A stretch of 64,000 bases of DNA from Spraguea lophii (GCA_001887945.1 LDOQ01000066.1:1-64000), one strand, 5' to 3'. Counted from the stretch's first letter, positions 32,961-43,498 are shown. Numbers and translations: made by a program. The notes: generated from the sequence alone by a model not told the origin.

Positions 32961-33299
32961 ATGCTTCCATCTACACTTAAATACACCCTTATATTTAGAA
33001 CGAACTGTGGATTTTGCGAATTAGCAAAAGAATTATTAACTGAATTAAACATAAAAGTTAATTTTATTAATACTGAAGACATGGATACCAAGATTGTAAA
33101 ACAATTACAGGATAAATACAACCACAGAACATATCCTATGATTTTTTTAGATAAATTTATAGGAGGATATAGTGATTTATTCGAAAAAAATAAAAATGAA
33201 CAAGAAAGAAAGAAAATGATAAATAATTATAAGCAATATAAAGAAGCTAATGAAGATGTGGAAGTTAAAGCAATTAATAAAGAAGAAAATAAAGTATAA
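32961..33299 (+). CDS. Glutaredoxin
   Basis: A 112-residue thioredoxin-fold protein. The active site is CGFC (Cys16, Cys19) after the first strand (KYTLIFRTN). The cis-proline motif is TYP (Pro59), followed by MIFLDKFIGGYSDL with the glutathione-contacting GG-x-SD segment (68-72). The first part matches the standard size of about 80 residues; a charged tail of about 35 residues follows (NKNEQERKK, then KEENK). CGFC is intermediate between dithiol CPYC and monothiol CGFS sites, so both dithiol activity and iron-sulphur cluster binding are possible. It would use glutathione to reduce disulphides in the cytosol or mitosome. CCCC precedes the start by eight bases. Confidence 0.9.
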   Translation: MLPSTLKYTLIFRTNCGFCELAKELLTELNIKVNFINTEDMDTKIVKQLQDKYNHRTYPMIFLDKFIGGYSDLFEKNKNEQERKKMINNYKQYKEANEDVEVKAINKEENKV

Positions 33300-33586
33300 A
33301 AAATAAAATAGTTTTGAATATTAAAATAAATAATAAATAAAATCTTTATTACAATGGAAAATTGTAATCATTATGATTAATGATAAGTAAGTGAATGATT
33401 TTCTATACACTTATTATTTTCATTAATATCTTTCTTATACACCTAACATTTTACATACTTTCTCTATACACTTAATACTTCTTATACACTTAATATTTGC
33501 ATTAACATTTTATATATTTTCATTAATATTCTTCATAATCCTAATTATGTATTATTTTATTTATTTAAATAAACCCTTATAATTTT

Positions 33587-35218
33587 ATGTACAGAACATC
33601 CATCATCGATATATTGGATTCTCTTCGTAAAGAATTTGATATTCTTATACAAGAAAACATAGCATTGAAACAGCATATAAAAGAATTAGAAGATAAATAT
33701 ACATATCATATCACAGAAATAAACAAAGCAAGAATGTATATATTAGAATTACAAGATATAATAAACAATAAAGAACATAGGGAATATAAAGATAGTAGAA
33801 TAAATGAACACAGAGAAAATAGTATTAAAGAAATAAATAGTAGAGAAAGTAGTGACTATTACAACAATACAAATAATAATACTAATAATAATATCAGTAA
33901 CAATACATTTACATCTAATAAAAGTATTCCAAATAATAATATAAATATTCCTGATTATAAATTATTGAAATTAGGATATGATTGGAGAATTGAAGGTACT
34001 CCTATTCTTAATATATTTTTAAAATCATCTATATCTTATTTTAAAATAATATCTGATATTTATGTTTATAGAAATAAAAATAATATGATTATAGGAATAA
34101 TAAATAATAAGAGAGCATATCTTATTACAAATGGCAATGAAGATAATGAAGAAAGTAAAGATGATAATAATAGTAATAATAATAATAGAAATGATAATAG
34201 TAAATATAATAACAATGAAAATAATAATAAAAATATTACTAGCAGTCGTAATACCACTAATAAAATAAAATATTATACATTTTATGAAGATAAGATAATA
34301 AATTATATTCCTAACAGAGATAAAGAGATTATGAAAGAACCTGAACATAATATTCTTATTAACAATGATTATGTATATATTCTATGCAAAGAAAAGAAAT
34401 ATAAAAATAAAATAATTAATATTATCAAAAGATATTCTATGAAAGATAAAATCTTAATAAATAAAATAGAAGTAGAAGAATGTCAGAATATAAAAATAAT
34501 AGAAGATAATATAATCGTTAGTAATAATTTTCATATAAAAGTATATGATATTAATTTAAATCTTATATCTGATAGCAATAGAGATGATGAAGGTAATAAT
34601 ATAAATATTAATAATGTGGTATTAATAGCTTCTACACTTACGTATTGTTATGGAATAACAACAGAAAAGAAGATAATTGTATTTGAATATAAAAATAATA
34701 AAATAAAAGAATGTAAAATAGATAATAATTTGGATAACAAAAATATTATTTCTATAGATATTTATAATGATCATGACAGTAATATAAATAATAGTAAATA
34801 TAAAAATATAAATGATAAAAATATAATAGGTTATCTTGTTATGGGGTGTAGTGATGGTATAATATATTTATATGGAATAGGTGAGGATTTAGAATTATCG
34901 TTATTAAATGAATATAATCATTATTCTATTATTTACAGTGTTAGATTCTTAAGAATAAATAATGAAGATAATAATAGAAATAACGATACAATTAAGGATA
35001 AGATTAATGTAGATGATGATAATATTACAGATGGTATATATATTATATCATCAGGTAAGGATTGTTCTTATAAACTTTGGAGTATATCTGATAAGAATAT
35101 GGTTAGGTGTATGGGACATAGAGATGCTATTTATAAAATAAATAGTTGTAATACAGATTTGGTAACTGTAAGTGCTGATGGAAGATTGAGAGTATGGGAA
35201 ATAGAAAATATTAAATAA
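33587..35218 (+). CDS. Tup1-like WD-repeat transcriptional corepressor
   Basis: A 543-residue protein. Residues 6-62 form a coiled coil with the pattern of the Tup1 N-terminal tetramerisation domain (ILDSLRKEFDILIQENIALK, then ITEINKARMYILELQ). An Asn-rich linker follows (about 85-125). From about 130 onward come beta-rich WD-type repeats, clearest at the C-terminus: ISSGKDCSYKLWSI, then DAIYKINSCNTDLVTVSADGRLRVWEI. Another Asn-rich insert lies near 185-225. Tup1 binds DNA-bound repressors and recruits chromatin modifiers in the nucleus. The upstream repeats are strongly diverged, so the number of propeller blades cannot be counted. ACCCTTATAATTTT precedes the ATG. An alternative is another coiled-coil WD protein. 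Confidence 0.7.
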   Translation: MYRTSIIDILDSLRKEFDILIQENIALKQHIKELEDKYTYHITEINKARMYILELQDIINNKEHREYKDSRINEHRENSIKEINSRESSDYYNNTNNNTNNNISNNTFTSNKSIPNNNINIPDYKLLKLGYDWRIEGTPILNIFLKSSISYFKIISDIYVYRNKNNMIIGIINNKRAYLITNGNEDNEESKDDNNSNNNNRNDNSKYNNNENNNKNITSSRNTTNKIKYYTFYEDKIINYIPNRDKEIMKEPEHNILINNDYVYILCKEKKYKNKIINIIKRYSMKDKILINKIEVEECQNIKIIEDNIIVSNNFHIKVYDINLNLISDSNRDDEGNNININNVVLIASTLTYCYGITTEKKIIVFEYKNNKIKECKIDNNLDNKNIISIDIYNDHDSNINNSKYKNINDKNIIGYLVMGCSDGIIYLYGIGEDLELSLLNEYNHYSIIYSVRFLRINNEDNNRNNDTIKDKINVDDDNITDGIYIISSGKDCSYKLWSISDKNMVRCMGHRDAIYKINSCNTDLVTVSADGRLRVWEIENIK

Positions 35219-35454
35219 TCATTTTAAACAATAACACATTAATTGTAATCATAATATTATATTCAATTGTTCATTTTACTAGGATTTAAAGATATTGAGT
35301 ATTAAAATATATAATATTCTTATATTAAACTGCTTAACTGTATTTTATTTTGATATCATATTTTTAATATATTGAAAATTTGTAAGAAGTATAAAACAAG
35401 TAATATTTTATAGCTTTAATAAGAATCTAAACATCTTCTTAGTATATTGTAGCT
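35219..35454. other. Short intergenic region
   Basis: No features seen between the Tup1-like gene and the SINE-like copy. Confidence 0.4.
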
Positions 35455-35870
35455 TGTATTATATCGTGATTGTGGAATAATAATCAAATCCTAAATCTGG
35501 TAGATTTAAATTTCTCATTGATAAAAATTCAAAATATAAGATAAAAAAAATAAAATATTTGAGTGAATGAGGGTTCTATAGCATAATTTAATTATATCTC
35601 ATACAACACTCTTATTAACTTATATTAAAATAATAATTAGCTGATAAAACCACAATCCTCATATTAAGATGATATTAAATCAAGAAGGAGATTAGATCTT
35701 ATTAAAATTATTAAATGTCAATAATTACACTATAATCAAATCTTAACACTCTAAAACATAAGATAAAATAAAATCAATATACATATATGTAATAAAATAA
35801 ATTAATAGAAATTACTCATTTTTAAAAAATAAACAATCGTAAATCATAATAAGACCAGCAATAAAACACG
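35455..35870 (+). mobile_element. Degenerate SINE-like repeat
   Basis: The head reads ATTATATCGTGATTGTGG, with GGAATAATAATCAAATCC in place of the stem-loop. The body segments GAATGAGGGTTCTATAGC, then AAAACCACAATCCTCATATT, and the 3' part ATACATATATGTAATAAAAT follow the order of the full copies. C/G positions have largely drifted to A/T. Confidence 0.6.
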
Positions 35871-35982
35871 ATAATAATTAAACTGTTATTTTAAAAAATT
35901 ATAATTAATTACAATAACAAATATTATAAATTTATAGAATTATTCTTTTTTTAAAAAAAATTATTTATTTACACGACACTTA

Positions 35983-37218
35983 TCATCTGAATATCATTTT
36001 TCTTTTACTTTTCATTTTACATTTACAAAGATTTCCTAACCCATTTTTTGCATTACAATCTTTATTATTACATTTATTTACACCATCGATTATTCTCGGT
36101 GAAAATAAAAATTTATTACCACTTTTATCTACTTCTACGATAGTATCACTCAAACAAATATTTGTAAGATTTTCCATACTAATAATCTTTCTGTCCATAA
36201 CCTTTCTAAGAACTTTAAAAAGAAAATTAACATCTAATATAATATCTGTTGTATTTATAGCATCAGCAGATATATTATCATCTTGATTGTATTTATTATT
36301 GTCATTAATATTATTTTTGATATTTTTATTTTCATCAGTATTATCTTTATTATCAGTATATCTATTATTATTATTATCATCAATATGATCATTACCATTA
36401 TTATTATTTAAATATTCATTAATATTTCTATTAGAATTTAAAAAAGATACTATATTATTTATATCTTCATTATTAAATTTATTATTTATAATATTTTTAT
36501 TATCCTCATATAAATATTTTCTATTTAATTTTATAATCATAATACATACCACAGTTATTTCTAAATTCTTTTTATTTTTATTATTTCTATAAAATATAAT
36601 AATATCTTCTATATTACTTCTTTCATAATCTATTATTCTTTTCAACATATTCATATTACTATTTATATGATTGTTAGTAGTATTAGTATTACTGTGATTA
36701 TCATATATATCTTTATTGTCTTTATTATCACTGTACTTATTGTCTTTATTATCTTCTATATCATTATGCTTATCTTTATTATTTTCTATATCGTTATCAT
36801 ATTCATTCATATGATATTTATAGAATAAATAACTATTAACTATTATTTGATATCCTATATTATAACTTTTACTCTCTATATATTTATCATTGGATATAAA
36901 TAATAAAATATAATTTATAATATAATCTATTTCCATTCTCTCTGGATATCCATGGAATATTTGTTTTATTTTATCTTCATGGTTATTTATATTATTTATT
37001 ATCATTAAAAGATGATCATCTATGGTAGAATGAATATCAATGATATTATTATTTCTATTACTTTTATTATTATGTTTATTAATGGTATTCTTTATTTTAT
37101 ATTTATGTTTATATTTATGTTTGTTAGTGGTATTCTTTATTTTATTTTTATTGGTTTTTTTATCTTTTGTATTAATATTTATATTTTCTAATAATTTATA
37201 GAATTCTTCTATTTTCAT
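35983..37218 (-). CDS. Asn-rich protein with Cys-rich C-terminus, unknown
   Basis: The first ATG after ACCCCTTCAA on the minus strand (37218) gives 411 residues starting MKIEEFYKLLENI; the open frame extends 14 residues further without an ATG. A basic Asn/Lys/His-rich region (about 20-60) is followed by a helical segment (FHGYPERMEIDYIINYILLF), Asn/Asp-rich spacers, and a more ordered C-terminal part (TTDIILDVNFLFKVLRKVMD). It ends in a Cys-rich basic tail, KCNNKDCNAKNGLGNLCKCK, that could bind zinc. No family is recognised. It sits between two SINE-like copies. Confidence 0.65.
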   Translation of the reverse strand: MKIEEFYKLLENININTKDKKTNKNKIKNTTNKHKYKHKYKIKNTINKHNNKSNRNNNIIDIHSTIDDHLLMIINNINNHEDKIKQIFHGYPERMEIDYIINYILLFISNDKYIESKSYNIGYQIIVNSYLFYKYHMNEYDNDIENNKDKHNDIEDNKDNKYSDNKDNKDIYDNHSNTNTTNNHINSNMNMLKRIIDYERSNIEDIIIFYRNNKNKKNLEITVVCIMIIKLNRKYLYEDNKNIINNKFNNEDINNIVSFLNSNRNINEYLNNNNGNDHIDDNNNNRYTDNKDNTDENKNIKNNINDNNKYNQDDNISADAINTTDIILDVNFLFKVLRKVMDRKIISMENLTNICLSDTIVEVDKSGNKFLFSPRIIDGVNKCNNKDCNAKNGLGNLCKCKMKSKRKMIFR

Positions 37219-37384
37219 TTGAAGGGGTGTAACATAAAAATAAATTTTAAATCTTATCAATGATTTAAAATATTTTTAATAATTAAAATCAGATTGATTA
37301 AAAAATTATTATTGGGGGTTTTAAGATAATAGGTTAATTGTTATTATTATTTTATTGTTTATTTTATTATGATTTACAATTTTT

Positions 37385-37705
37385 TGTTCTTTAAAGAATG
37401 AGTAATTTGTATTAATTGGTTTTATTACATTATGTATTGATTCTATTTTATCTTATGGTTTAGAATGTTAAAATTTGATTATAATGCAATCATAATCATT
37501 TAATGACTTTAATTAAGCGTAATCTCCTTCTTGCGTAGTACTAATTTGATATTAAATTAATATAAGGATTATAATTACACTAATTAAATAAATACTACAT
37601 TAATATAAAACAATAAAGGTTTCGCATGTGGTATAATTAAATTATGTTATCGAACTTCAAATCCTCTAACCATTATATTTTATTCGATCCTTTATTTTTA
37701 ATTTT
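37385..37705 (-). mobile_element. Degenerate SINE-like repeat
   Basis: AATTGGTTTTATTACATTAT, then GATTCTATTTTATCTTATGG, then AATTAATATAAGGATTATAA follow the same order as the copy immediately to the right (37762-38140), in the same orientation. The head is reduced to TTCAAATCC. Confidence 0.6.
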
Positions 37706-37761
37706 TTATAGTAGGTAGGCTTTTTAAAATTTGTTTTTATTGAAATTATTTAATTTTTTTT

Positions 37762-38140
37762 ATTAATAAAACTTTTTCTTTATTATAAATTTCCTGGCCG
37801 GTTGCGGCCTACCACGGTCTAGGGCCCGTGGTTCCTAAAGCATATCTAAATTTATATTAACTGGTTTCACTATTTATATGTATTAGTCTTATTTTATCTT
37901 GTGCTCCATGCGCTGGCGTTTTGCGTATGGTGCACGTCACCGCCCCCTTGTCGTTTTTTAGAAATTCTCAACTTCTTTCTAACATAATATTGCCAAGTCG
38001 AAAATTAATACAGAGATTGCAATTACACCAGCTAAACACTGCTTTAATCTTTTAATGGCCTTTATACGAGGCACAGTTAATGTTGCTCTATCGAACCTTC
38101 ACCCACTCAACAATCATTCTTTTCTCTTCAGCCCTTTATT
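37762..38140 (-). mobile_element. SINE-like repeat, head lost
   Basis: A GC-rich, younger-looking copy. CCTGGCCGGTTGCGGCCTAC, then CCACGGTCTAGGGCCCGTGG, GCGCTGGCGTTTTGCGTATG, and GCAATTACACCAGCTAAACA match the copy at 20318-20786. It stops near the CACCCACTCAACAA region; the tRNA-like head is not recognisable beyond it. ACGGTCTAGGGCCCGT forms a hairpin near the 3' end. Confidence 0.75.
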
Positions 38141-38544
38141 ATTTTTATTTATATTTTTATTTGTTCCTCTCTCTTTTTTGATTTTGCATTTTTAAATAAT
38201 AAAGAACATAACATATTGCTTTTTTATGTATTACAACTAAATTTTTGACTTAATTCATCATTTTTTCATCTATTTTTAATTTTAAATATTATTTTTTGTT
38301 TTAAGAATTTATTTATTTTCTAAATCTCGGTTTTAAATTGATGTTTATTTTAAAAACAAGCTTTAAAAGTAAATATAAACAATACACAACATTAGAAACA
38401 ATTTTTCTTTTAATAAAATAAAATTATTTCTTTCGATTTGTGTGATATTTTTTACAATTTGTTTGATTTTTTTGACTTTTTATAACAATATTCAATGTTT
38501 TTGACAGATAAATTTAAATTGCAAACATTTAAAAAACTATCCAT
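38141..38544. other. Intergenic region upstream of LRR gene
   Basis: AT-rich with no gene. No C-run near the LRR start; only TATCCAT. Confidence 0.4.
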
Positions 38545-41139
38545 ATGTTATTTACTTTGATGATTATCTTAATATATTCTTCGGTAGATGATTTTAATTT
38601 GATAGAGTTTATAAATGATGACGATAATAATAATGATTTGGAAGAAATTATACCAGTGGCTACAGAGGAATCCGATTTTTTTGAAGAAAATAGAAATGAT
38701 GAAAACAAAAATAATGATTTGGAATTCTTATCAGTATATATGGATAAATCTGATTATTTTGAAGAAAATATGATTGTTGAAGATGTAAATAACCATGATA
38801 ATATACTGGAAACACCTCCCGACATCTTATCTCCACAAATTTTCCATGTGGAAACAATTAAAAATGGTTCAAAAAATATATGTAACAGCATAGAAAATCC
38901 TGATATTTTTGAACGTTCCGAAAGAATTCTCAAAGAATTAATGTCTAAAAATATTAATGATTTTGTAAACAATTCGTATTGTGAAAAACAGATAGAAAGT
39001 TCGAAAAGTGAAAATATTGAAAATAGTTACATATCTACTGATATTTCCTGTGATAAAGGTAATGTTCAAGAAAACAGCGATTTCAAATCTTATGTTAATT
39101 ATATCAATGATAATAATTATAATTTACACGATATTCAAATATTCGATTCTAAAGAAAATCGGGTGGAAGTAATACCAATTTTAAAAGCAAATGAAAAGAC
39201 TAATGAAATTCTATCACATTTGGAAAATAATTCAATAAATGCATCCCAAAAGATAAAAACCACAGAAATAATTTGCACAAAAAATAAAAGAGATTTATCA
39301 GAGATACATCCGCTACACACGAAAAAAATAAATGGAAAATTTGAATATACATTGAACTTAACATTTCAAAATCTTTCAAATATCCAAGCTATTACCTTTA
39401 AAGACATACAACATTTAAATTTAGATAATAACAATTTGGTTCATATTCCTAACGAAGTATTTAATCTACATTCTTTAGAATCTCTTTCTCTGGAAAATAA
39501 TAAAATAAAGAATATATCTGAAATAAATATAAATCTTATATATTTGAAATGTAGTAACAACAAAATAAATTCTTTTCATATTATGGAAAATAATCTTATA
39601 TACTTGATAATAGATAAGAATGAAATACGAGAATTTCATTTAAACTTTAACTTTTATAAAGAAATCAAAACATTAGATTTTAGTAAAAATAAAATAATAA
39701 AATTTACAATAGAACATCCAGATAAAAGTAAATTGATGAGACTTGATTTATCTGATAATGAGATTAAAACGATTGAAGAAAATATTAAATACTTGAATTT
39801 AGAATTGTTGGATTTAAGAAATAATAAATTAAATAATAAATCTGCTAATATAATAATTTCAATGAAAAATTTAAAATATTTAGATTTAAAAGGAAACAAT
39901 ATAGAGTGTTTACGTACAATAGAAAGTAAAACATTATTATTTCTAAATATTTCTAAAAATCCAGTTGTAATTTTACATAGAAATTTTTTTGATATGCCTT
40001 GTATTAGACATATTTTCATGTCTGGTTTGACTATTTCATTATTTCCATCATTAAGGAAATCTATGGATAATTTAACTGTTTTAGATATGAGTTATACAGA
40101 AATTATTACACTCCCATATGGTCATGATTCATTGGTTAACTTAGAATTTTTAAATTTATCAAATTGTAGATTAGAATATTTTCCTGAAGGAATAAATATA
40201 AAAAAGCTGAAAAAATTAAATTTATCAAATAATGATCTGAAAAATCTACATGCAAAATTTAGAGAACTTAAAGATAAACAAATTGTTTTGGATTTAAGAA
40301 ATAATCCATTAGATTATTTTTCCGACAAAAGAAAATTAGGTGTTTTAGATCTTTTAGAAATATTTTATAATAAAATATTATTGGATGATAAAATATATGA
40401 CGAGATAAGAAATTTACCTTTTAAATCAATCGATTCTCAAAGATCTAACTTTGAAATTTTTAAATTTGAACAATTAAATAAAGTTGTTATGAAAAACGAA
40501 CATTGCCTACATTATTTATATCCGCTTTTAAACGGTGATGACCCGGAAATAAAAAATAAAGTTATAGCAATATTGGCTTTTGCAGAAAAAATTAGAACAA
40601 GTGGTTTTTTGCTTTTTGAATTTTTATTCGAAAAAGTTGGTAAAATGATAGAAAACTCTGAAAATATTAATAATGTTGTAAACAAGATATATTTATATCT
40701 CACAGAAAGATATTCATCAAAAATATATAAATTCCTTAAAGAAACAGTCGATGAATATAAAAAATTAATTTTAAAGAAATCAATTATAAAAATATATGGT
40801 TCAGAGCAAAATTATAATTATTGGGTATTTAAACTTAAAGATATATTATTGTATAATCAAGAAAAAACATATTTCAATGAAGATGACAGTCTTTTTTATG
40901 ATAAAAACGTAATTTTAAATTCTTTTATAAACAACATCAATTTAAAAAAGTTCATAAAAATAATAAAGAATAAGATCGAAGGTGACATAGCTATTTTTAG
41001 ATCTTATTCTTTGATGATTAAATTTATAAGGAAAAGTGGTTTATATAAAAAACATAAAAAACACGGGGAAATAAGTATAAATAATATTTCAGATGATGAT
41101 ATAAGAATGCTTTTGTGTATGTTTCAATTTTCATATTAA
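38545..41139 (+). CDS. Secreted leucine-rich-repeat protein
   Basis: 864 residues. A short hydrophobic N-terminus (MLFTLMIILIYSS) is a likely signal peptide. Residues about 20-260 are acidic, Asn/Asp/Glu-rich and probably disordered, with an internal duplication (NNDLE, then ESDFFEEN, repeated as DKSDYFEEN). Residues about 285-610 are leucine-rich repeats (LNLDNNNLVHIP, LDLSDNEI, LDLRNNKL, LNLSNNDL). Residues about 625-864 form a helical C-terminal domain. That domain has YWVFKLKDIL, resembling VFLNWKNIL in the LRR protein at 25.4 kb, but the Cys-x-Asp motif is absent where it should be. It may be a diverged, catalytically dead relative. Likely exported to the host cell or cell surface; binding partner unknown. 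Confidence 0.8.
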   Translation: MLFTLMIILIYSSVDDFNLIEFINDDDNNNDLEEIIPVATEESDFFEENRNDENKNNDLEFLSVYMDKSDYFEENMIVEDVNNHDNILETPPDILSPQIFHVETIKNGSKNICNSIENPDIFERSERILKELMSKNINDFVNNSYCEKQIESSKSENIENSYISTDISCDKGNVQENSDFKSYVNYINDNNYNLHDIQIFDSKENRVEVIPILKANEKTNEILSHLENNSINASQKIKTTEIICTKNKRDLSEIHPLHTKKINGKFEYTLNLTFQNLSNIQAITFKDIQHLNLDNNNLVHIPNEVFNLHSLESLSLENNKIKNISEININLIYLKCSNNKINSFHIMENNLIYLIIDKNEIREFHLNFNFYKEIKTLDFSKNKIIKFTIEHPDKSKLMRLDLSDNEIKTIEENIKYLNLELLDLRNNKLNNKSANIIISMKNLKYLDLKGNNIECLRTIESKTLLFLNISKNPVVILHRNFFDMPCIRHIFMSGLTISLFPSLRKSMDNLTVLDMSYTEIITLPYGHDSLVNLEFLNLSNCRLEYFPEGINIKKLKKLNLSNNDLKNLHAKFRELKDKQIVLDLRNNPLDYFSDKRKLGVLDLLEIFYNKILLDDKIYDEIRNLPFKSIDSQRSNFEIFKFEQLNKVVMKNEHCLHYLYPLLNGDDPEIKNKVIAILAFAEKIRTSGFLLFEFLFEKVGKMIENSENINNVVNKIYLYLTERYSSKIYKFLKETVDEYKKLILKKSIIKIYGSEQNYNYWVFKLKDILLYNQEKTYFNEDDSLFYDKNVILNSFINNINLKKFIKIIKNKIEGDIAIFRSYSLMIKFIRKSGLYKKHKKHGEISINNISDDDIRMLLCMFQFSY

Positions 41140-41229
41140 TAAAAAATCTTTGTTACAATTTTATTCAACACTGTAGAGTACTTTTTGTTGAAGTATACAA
41201 ATTCATATTTATTTGGATAAGAATTTTTT

Positions 41230-41560
41230 TACATAAAATTTATATTTATAGACATTTCCTATTCAGTTGTGCCTTACGATGACTTGGATTATTTGACTTC
41301 GCGTACCATGTAATTTGTACTTTTTAAGGGCTACAATAGATGTATTAACATATCTTACATTACGTTCCGGAATAATTAGATTTTGTGTATGATGCTTGCT
41401 ATCACATCCTTTATTTTTTTTTAAATTCCCGACTCATTTCGTGGTATAATGTTGATGATTGAAAAATCAATACATATTTCACTTTATATATATCCCATAA
41501 TTATTCTACTATGACAATAATATCATATATAAACACGTGATATTATATTATTATCATCAT
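41230..41560 (-). mobile_element. Degenerate SINE-like repeat
   Basis: TTGTGTATGATGCTTGCTAT, then TCATTTCGTGGTATAATGTT and AAAAATCAATACATATTTCA align in order with the minus-strand copy at 20318-20786. The head is not recognisable. Confidence 0.55.
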
Positions 41561-41878
41561 GTCAATTTTTGTATCCAGAAAAAATTCCAATTCAGGACTT
41601 TCACTATATTGAACATTAAGGATTTGTTCAACTATTGTGATTATCATTTTTTTTATTTAAACCTAGATTTATGTTTTTATTCCATCGTTTATTAAATCAC
41701 TAATATGTTGGAGTTTTAATATAAAGGAAATATGATTTTTTTAATCTGAGGTAGAAATCAAAATCTTGGAATTATTTATTCGAAAATCTTAAATTCTATA
41801 TTTAAGAGGATTTAAAAGTCTATGTTTTCTTAATTAATGGATAAAAAAATCGTTAAAAGATGGAAACTTTATTTGATA
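41561..41878. other. Intergenic region
   Basis: No gene seen; 3' flank of the membrane-kinase gene. Confidence 0.4.
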
Positions 41879-43498
41879 TTACTTTTCTTTTCTATAAAGT
41901 TTTTTGGCATTCGTATTCTTGAAAAATGCATGTTTTAATATATCTTTTGTCCCGTTATTTCCAACCCCTAACCTTTTATTGATATCCACTTCTAACAACT
42001 TTTTTATTAAATCTTTTAAGTTATTATCTATATCTCTTGTAAACCCTCTAAAATCTTCATTACTAAGATTAATTGGAATATCGCACATTTTTTCTTTTAC
42101 TAAAAAAGGATACTGGTTTTCTATGATTTGGTAGATTGTAATACCGAATGCCCACCAATCACCATATGGTTTGTGACATAGATTAAAGTGGAAAAAATCT
42201 GGTGGTATATACATAGCTGTTCCATTATTAGTATTCATTTTATATCCTGAATTTAATTTATTGGATGTTCCAAAATCAAATATTTTTAAATTTCCTTCTT
42301 TATCAAAACCAATATTCGCAGGTTTAATATCGCAATGCATAATTTTTCTTTTATGAAGTATTGCAATCCCTAAAAACAATTCTTTTACGATATTTTTTAT
42401 TTCCTTTTCACGAAAAATGTAAATTGGTCTATAAAGAATATTCTCAAGAACATCGTAGCATATAAAATATCTCCCATTATCAGAATAAAATTGAAGAGGT
42501 TGTAAAATATATTTTGAAGGATATTTCTGAAAATAATTGGCAAAATAAATTTCTTCATCAATAAAACCGTCTAAAAGCTTATCCATGTTATCTTTCAAAC
42601 CCAAATCTATCTCTTTTATTGCATAATTAGAATTACAACATAAAGTTTCTATTTCACGTATAATACCATAAGATCCCGATCCTAAGGTTTCTATTGTTTT
42701 ATAATTGGCTTTAAAATCTTCATATTTAACTTTAAAACAACATTTCTTTGATTTATTAAATCCATAAGATATTATTCCCGGAAATTGCCATTTATTTTTC
42801 AACATATCTTCTTTGTAAACATAAATTGGTGTAGAATCTTTACTTATCCGTTGAGTTTCAGCGATTAATCCATCCTCATTCGTTCTACTTCGAAAATTAT
42901 TTTCATCAAAAGTTGTATTATGTTGTTTAGATGTATTTTTTATAATATTAACATTATTTGACTTTGTGAATGTTTTATTAATAACCGAATTATATTGATT
43001 AGATGTATTTCTTCTAGTATTTGCATTACTTAACTTTGTGAATGTTTTATTAATAACTGGATCATGTTGCTTAAATGTATTTTTTGTAATATTAGCATTA
43101 CTTAACTTTGTGGATGTTTGAGTAATAACCGGTTTATGTTGTTTAGATGTATTTCTTGTAATATTAACATTACTTAACTTTGAAAGTGGATTATCAAAAA
43201 CTGTACTATATCGCTTAAATGTATTTTTTGTAATATTAGCATTATTTGACTTTGGCGTATTTTGCATTTTGTTATTAGAATACATACTCATATTATTTAT
43301 ATCTTTTTCAACGTTATTAATACTTTTCGTATTACTTTTTTTAATAGATAAACGTTCTTTTTCCAATGAAATCTTTTTATCGTTTTTCTTCGTAACAATA
43401 TTCTTATCTTTTAACACATAATAAAGTAATAAAGCAACAATACCAGTAACAGCTAAACATAAAAATATAAAAATATATAATTTAAATTTTCTAAACAT
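41879..43498 (-). CDS. Membrane-anchored Ser/Thr protein kinase with tandem repeats
   Basis: 539 residues. Residues 8-29 are a single N-terminal membrane anchor. Residues 84-200 consist of about five repeats of 24 residues (consensus SNANITKNTFKQHxPVINKT), rich in Asn-x-Thr/Ser sites that could be N-glycosylated. Residues 267-526 are a protein kinase domain: GSGSYG (273-278), AIKEI with the ATP lysine (Lys295), HCDIKPAN (388-395, catalytic Asp390, HCD in place of HRD), DFG (408-410), and PPDFF in place of APE. The end (KRLGVGNNGTKDILKHAFF) resembles AGC kinases. If the anchor is a signal-anchor, repeats and kinase would lie in the secretory lumen or outside, which would be unusual; the opposite topology would face the cytosol. 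No C-run lies before the start. Confidence 0.85.
   Translation of the reverse strand: MFRKFKLYIFIFLCLAVTGIVALLLYYVLKDKNIVTKKNDKKISLEKERLSIKKSNTKSINNVEKDINNMSMYSNNKMQNTPKSNNANITKNTFKRYSTVFDNPLSKLSNVNITRNTSKQHKPVITQTSTKLSNANITKNTFKQHDPVINKTFTKLSNANTRRNTSNQYNSVINKTFTKSNNVNIIKNTSKQHNTTFDENNFRSRTNEDGLIAETQRISKDSTPIYVYKEDMLKNKWQFPGIISYGFNKSKKCCFKVKYEDFKANYKTIETLGSGSYGIIREIETLCCNSNYAIKEIDLGLKDNMDKLLDGFIDEEIYFANYFQKYPSKYILQPLQFYSDNGRYFICYDVLENILYRPIYIFREKEIKNIVKELFLGIAILHKRKIMHCDIKPANIGFDKEGNLKIFDFGTSNKLNSGYKMNTNNGTAMYIPPDFFHFNLCHKPYGDWWAFGITIYQIIENQYPFLVKEKMCDIPINLSNEDFRGFTRDIDNNLKDLIKKLLEVDINKRLGVGNNGTKDILKHAFFKNTNAKKLYRKEK
42911..43247 (-). repeat. 72-bp tandem repeats within kinase gene
   Basis: About five in-frame units encode the 24-residue repeats of the kinase stalk; adjacent units share long runs such as TTAATAACNGGATCATGTTG-type segments. 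Copy number could vary between strains. Confidence 0.7.
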
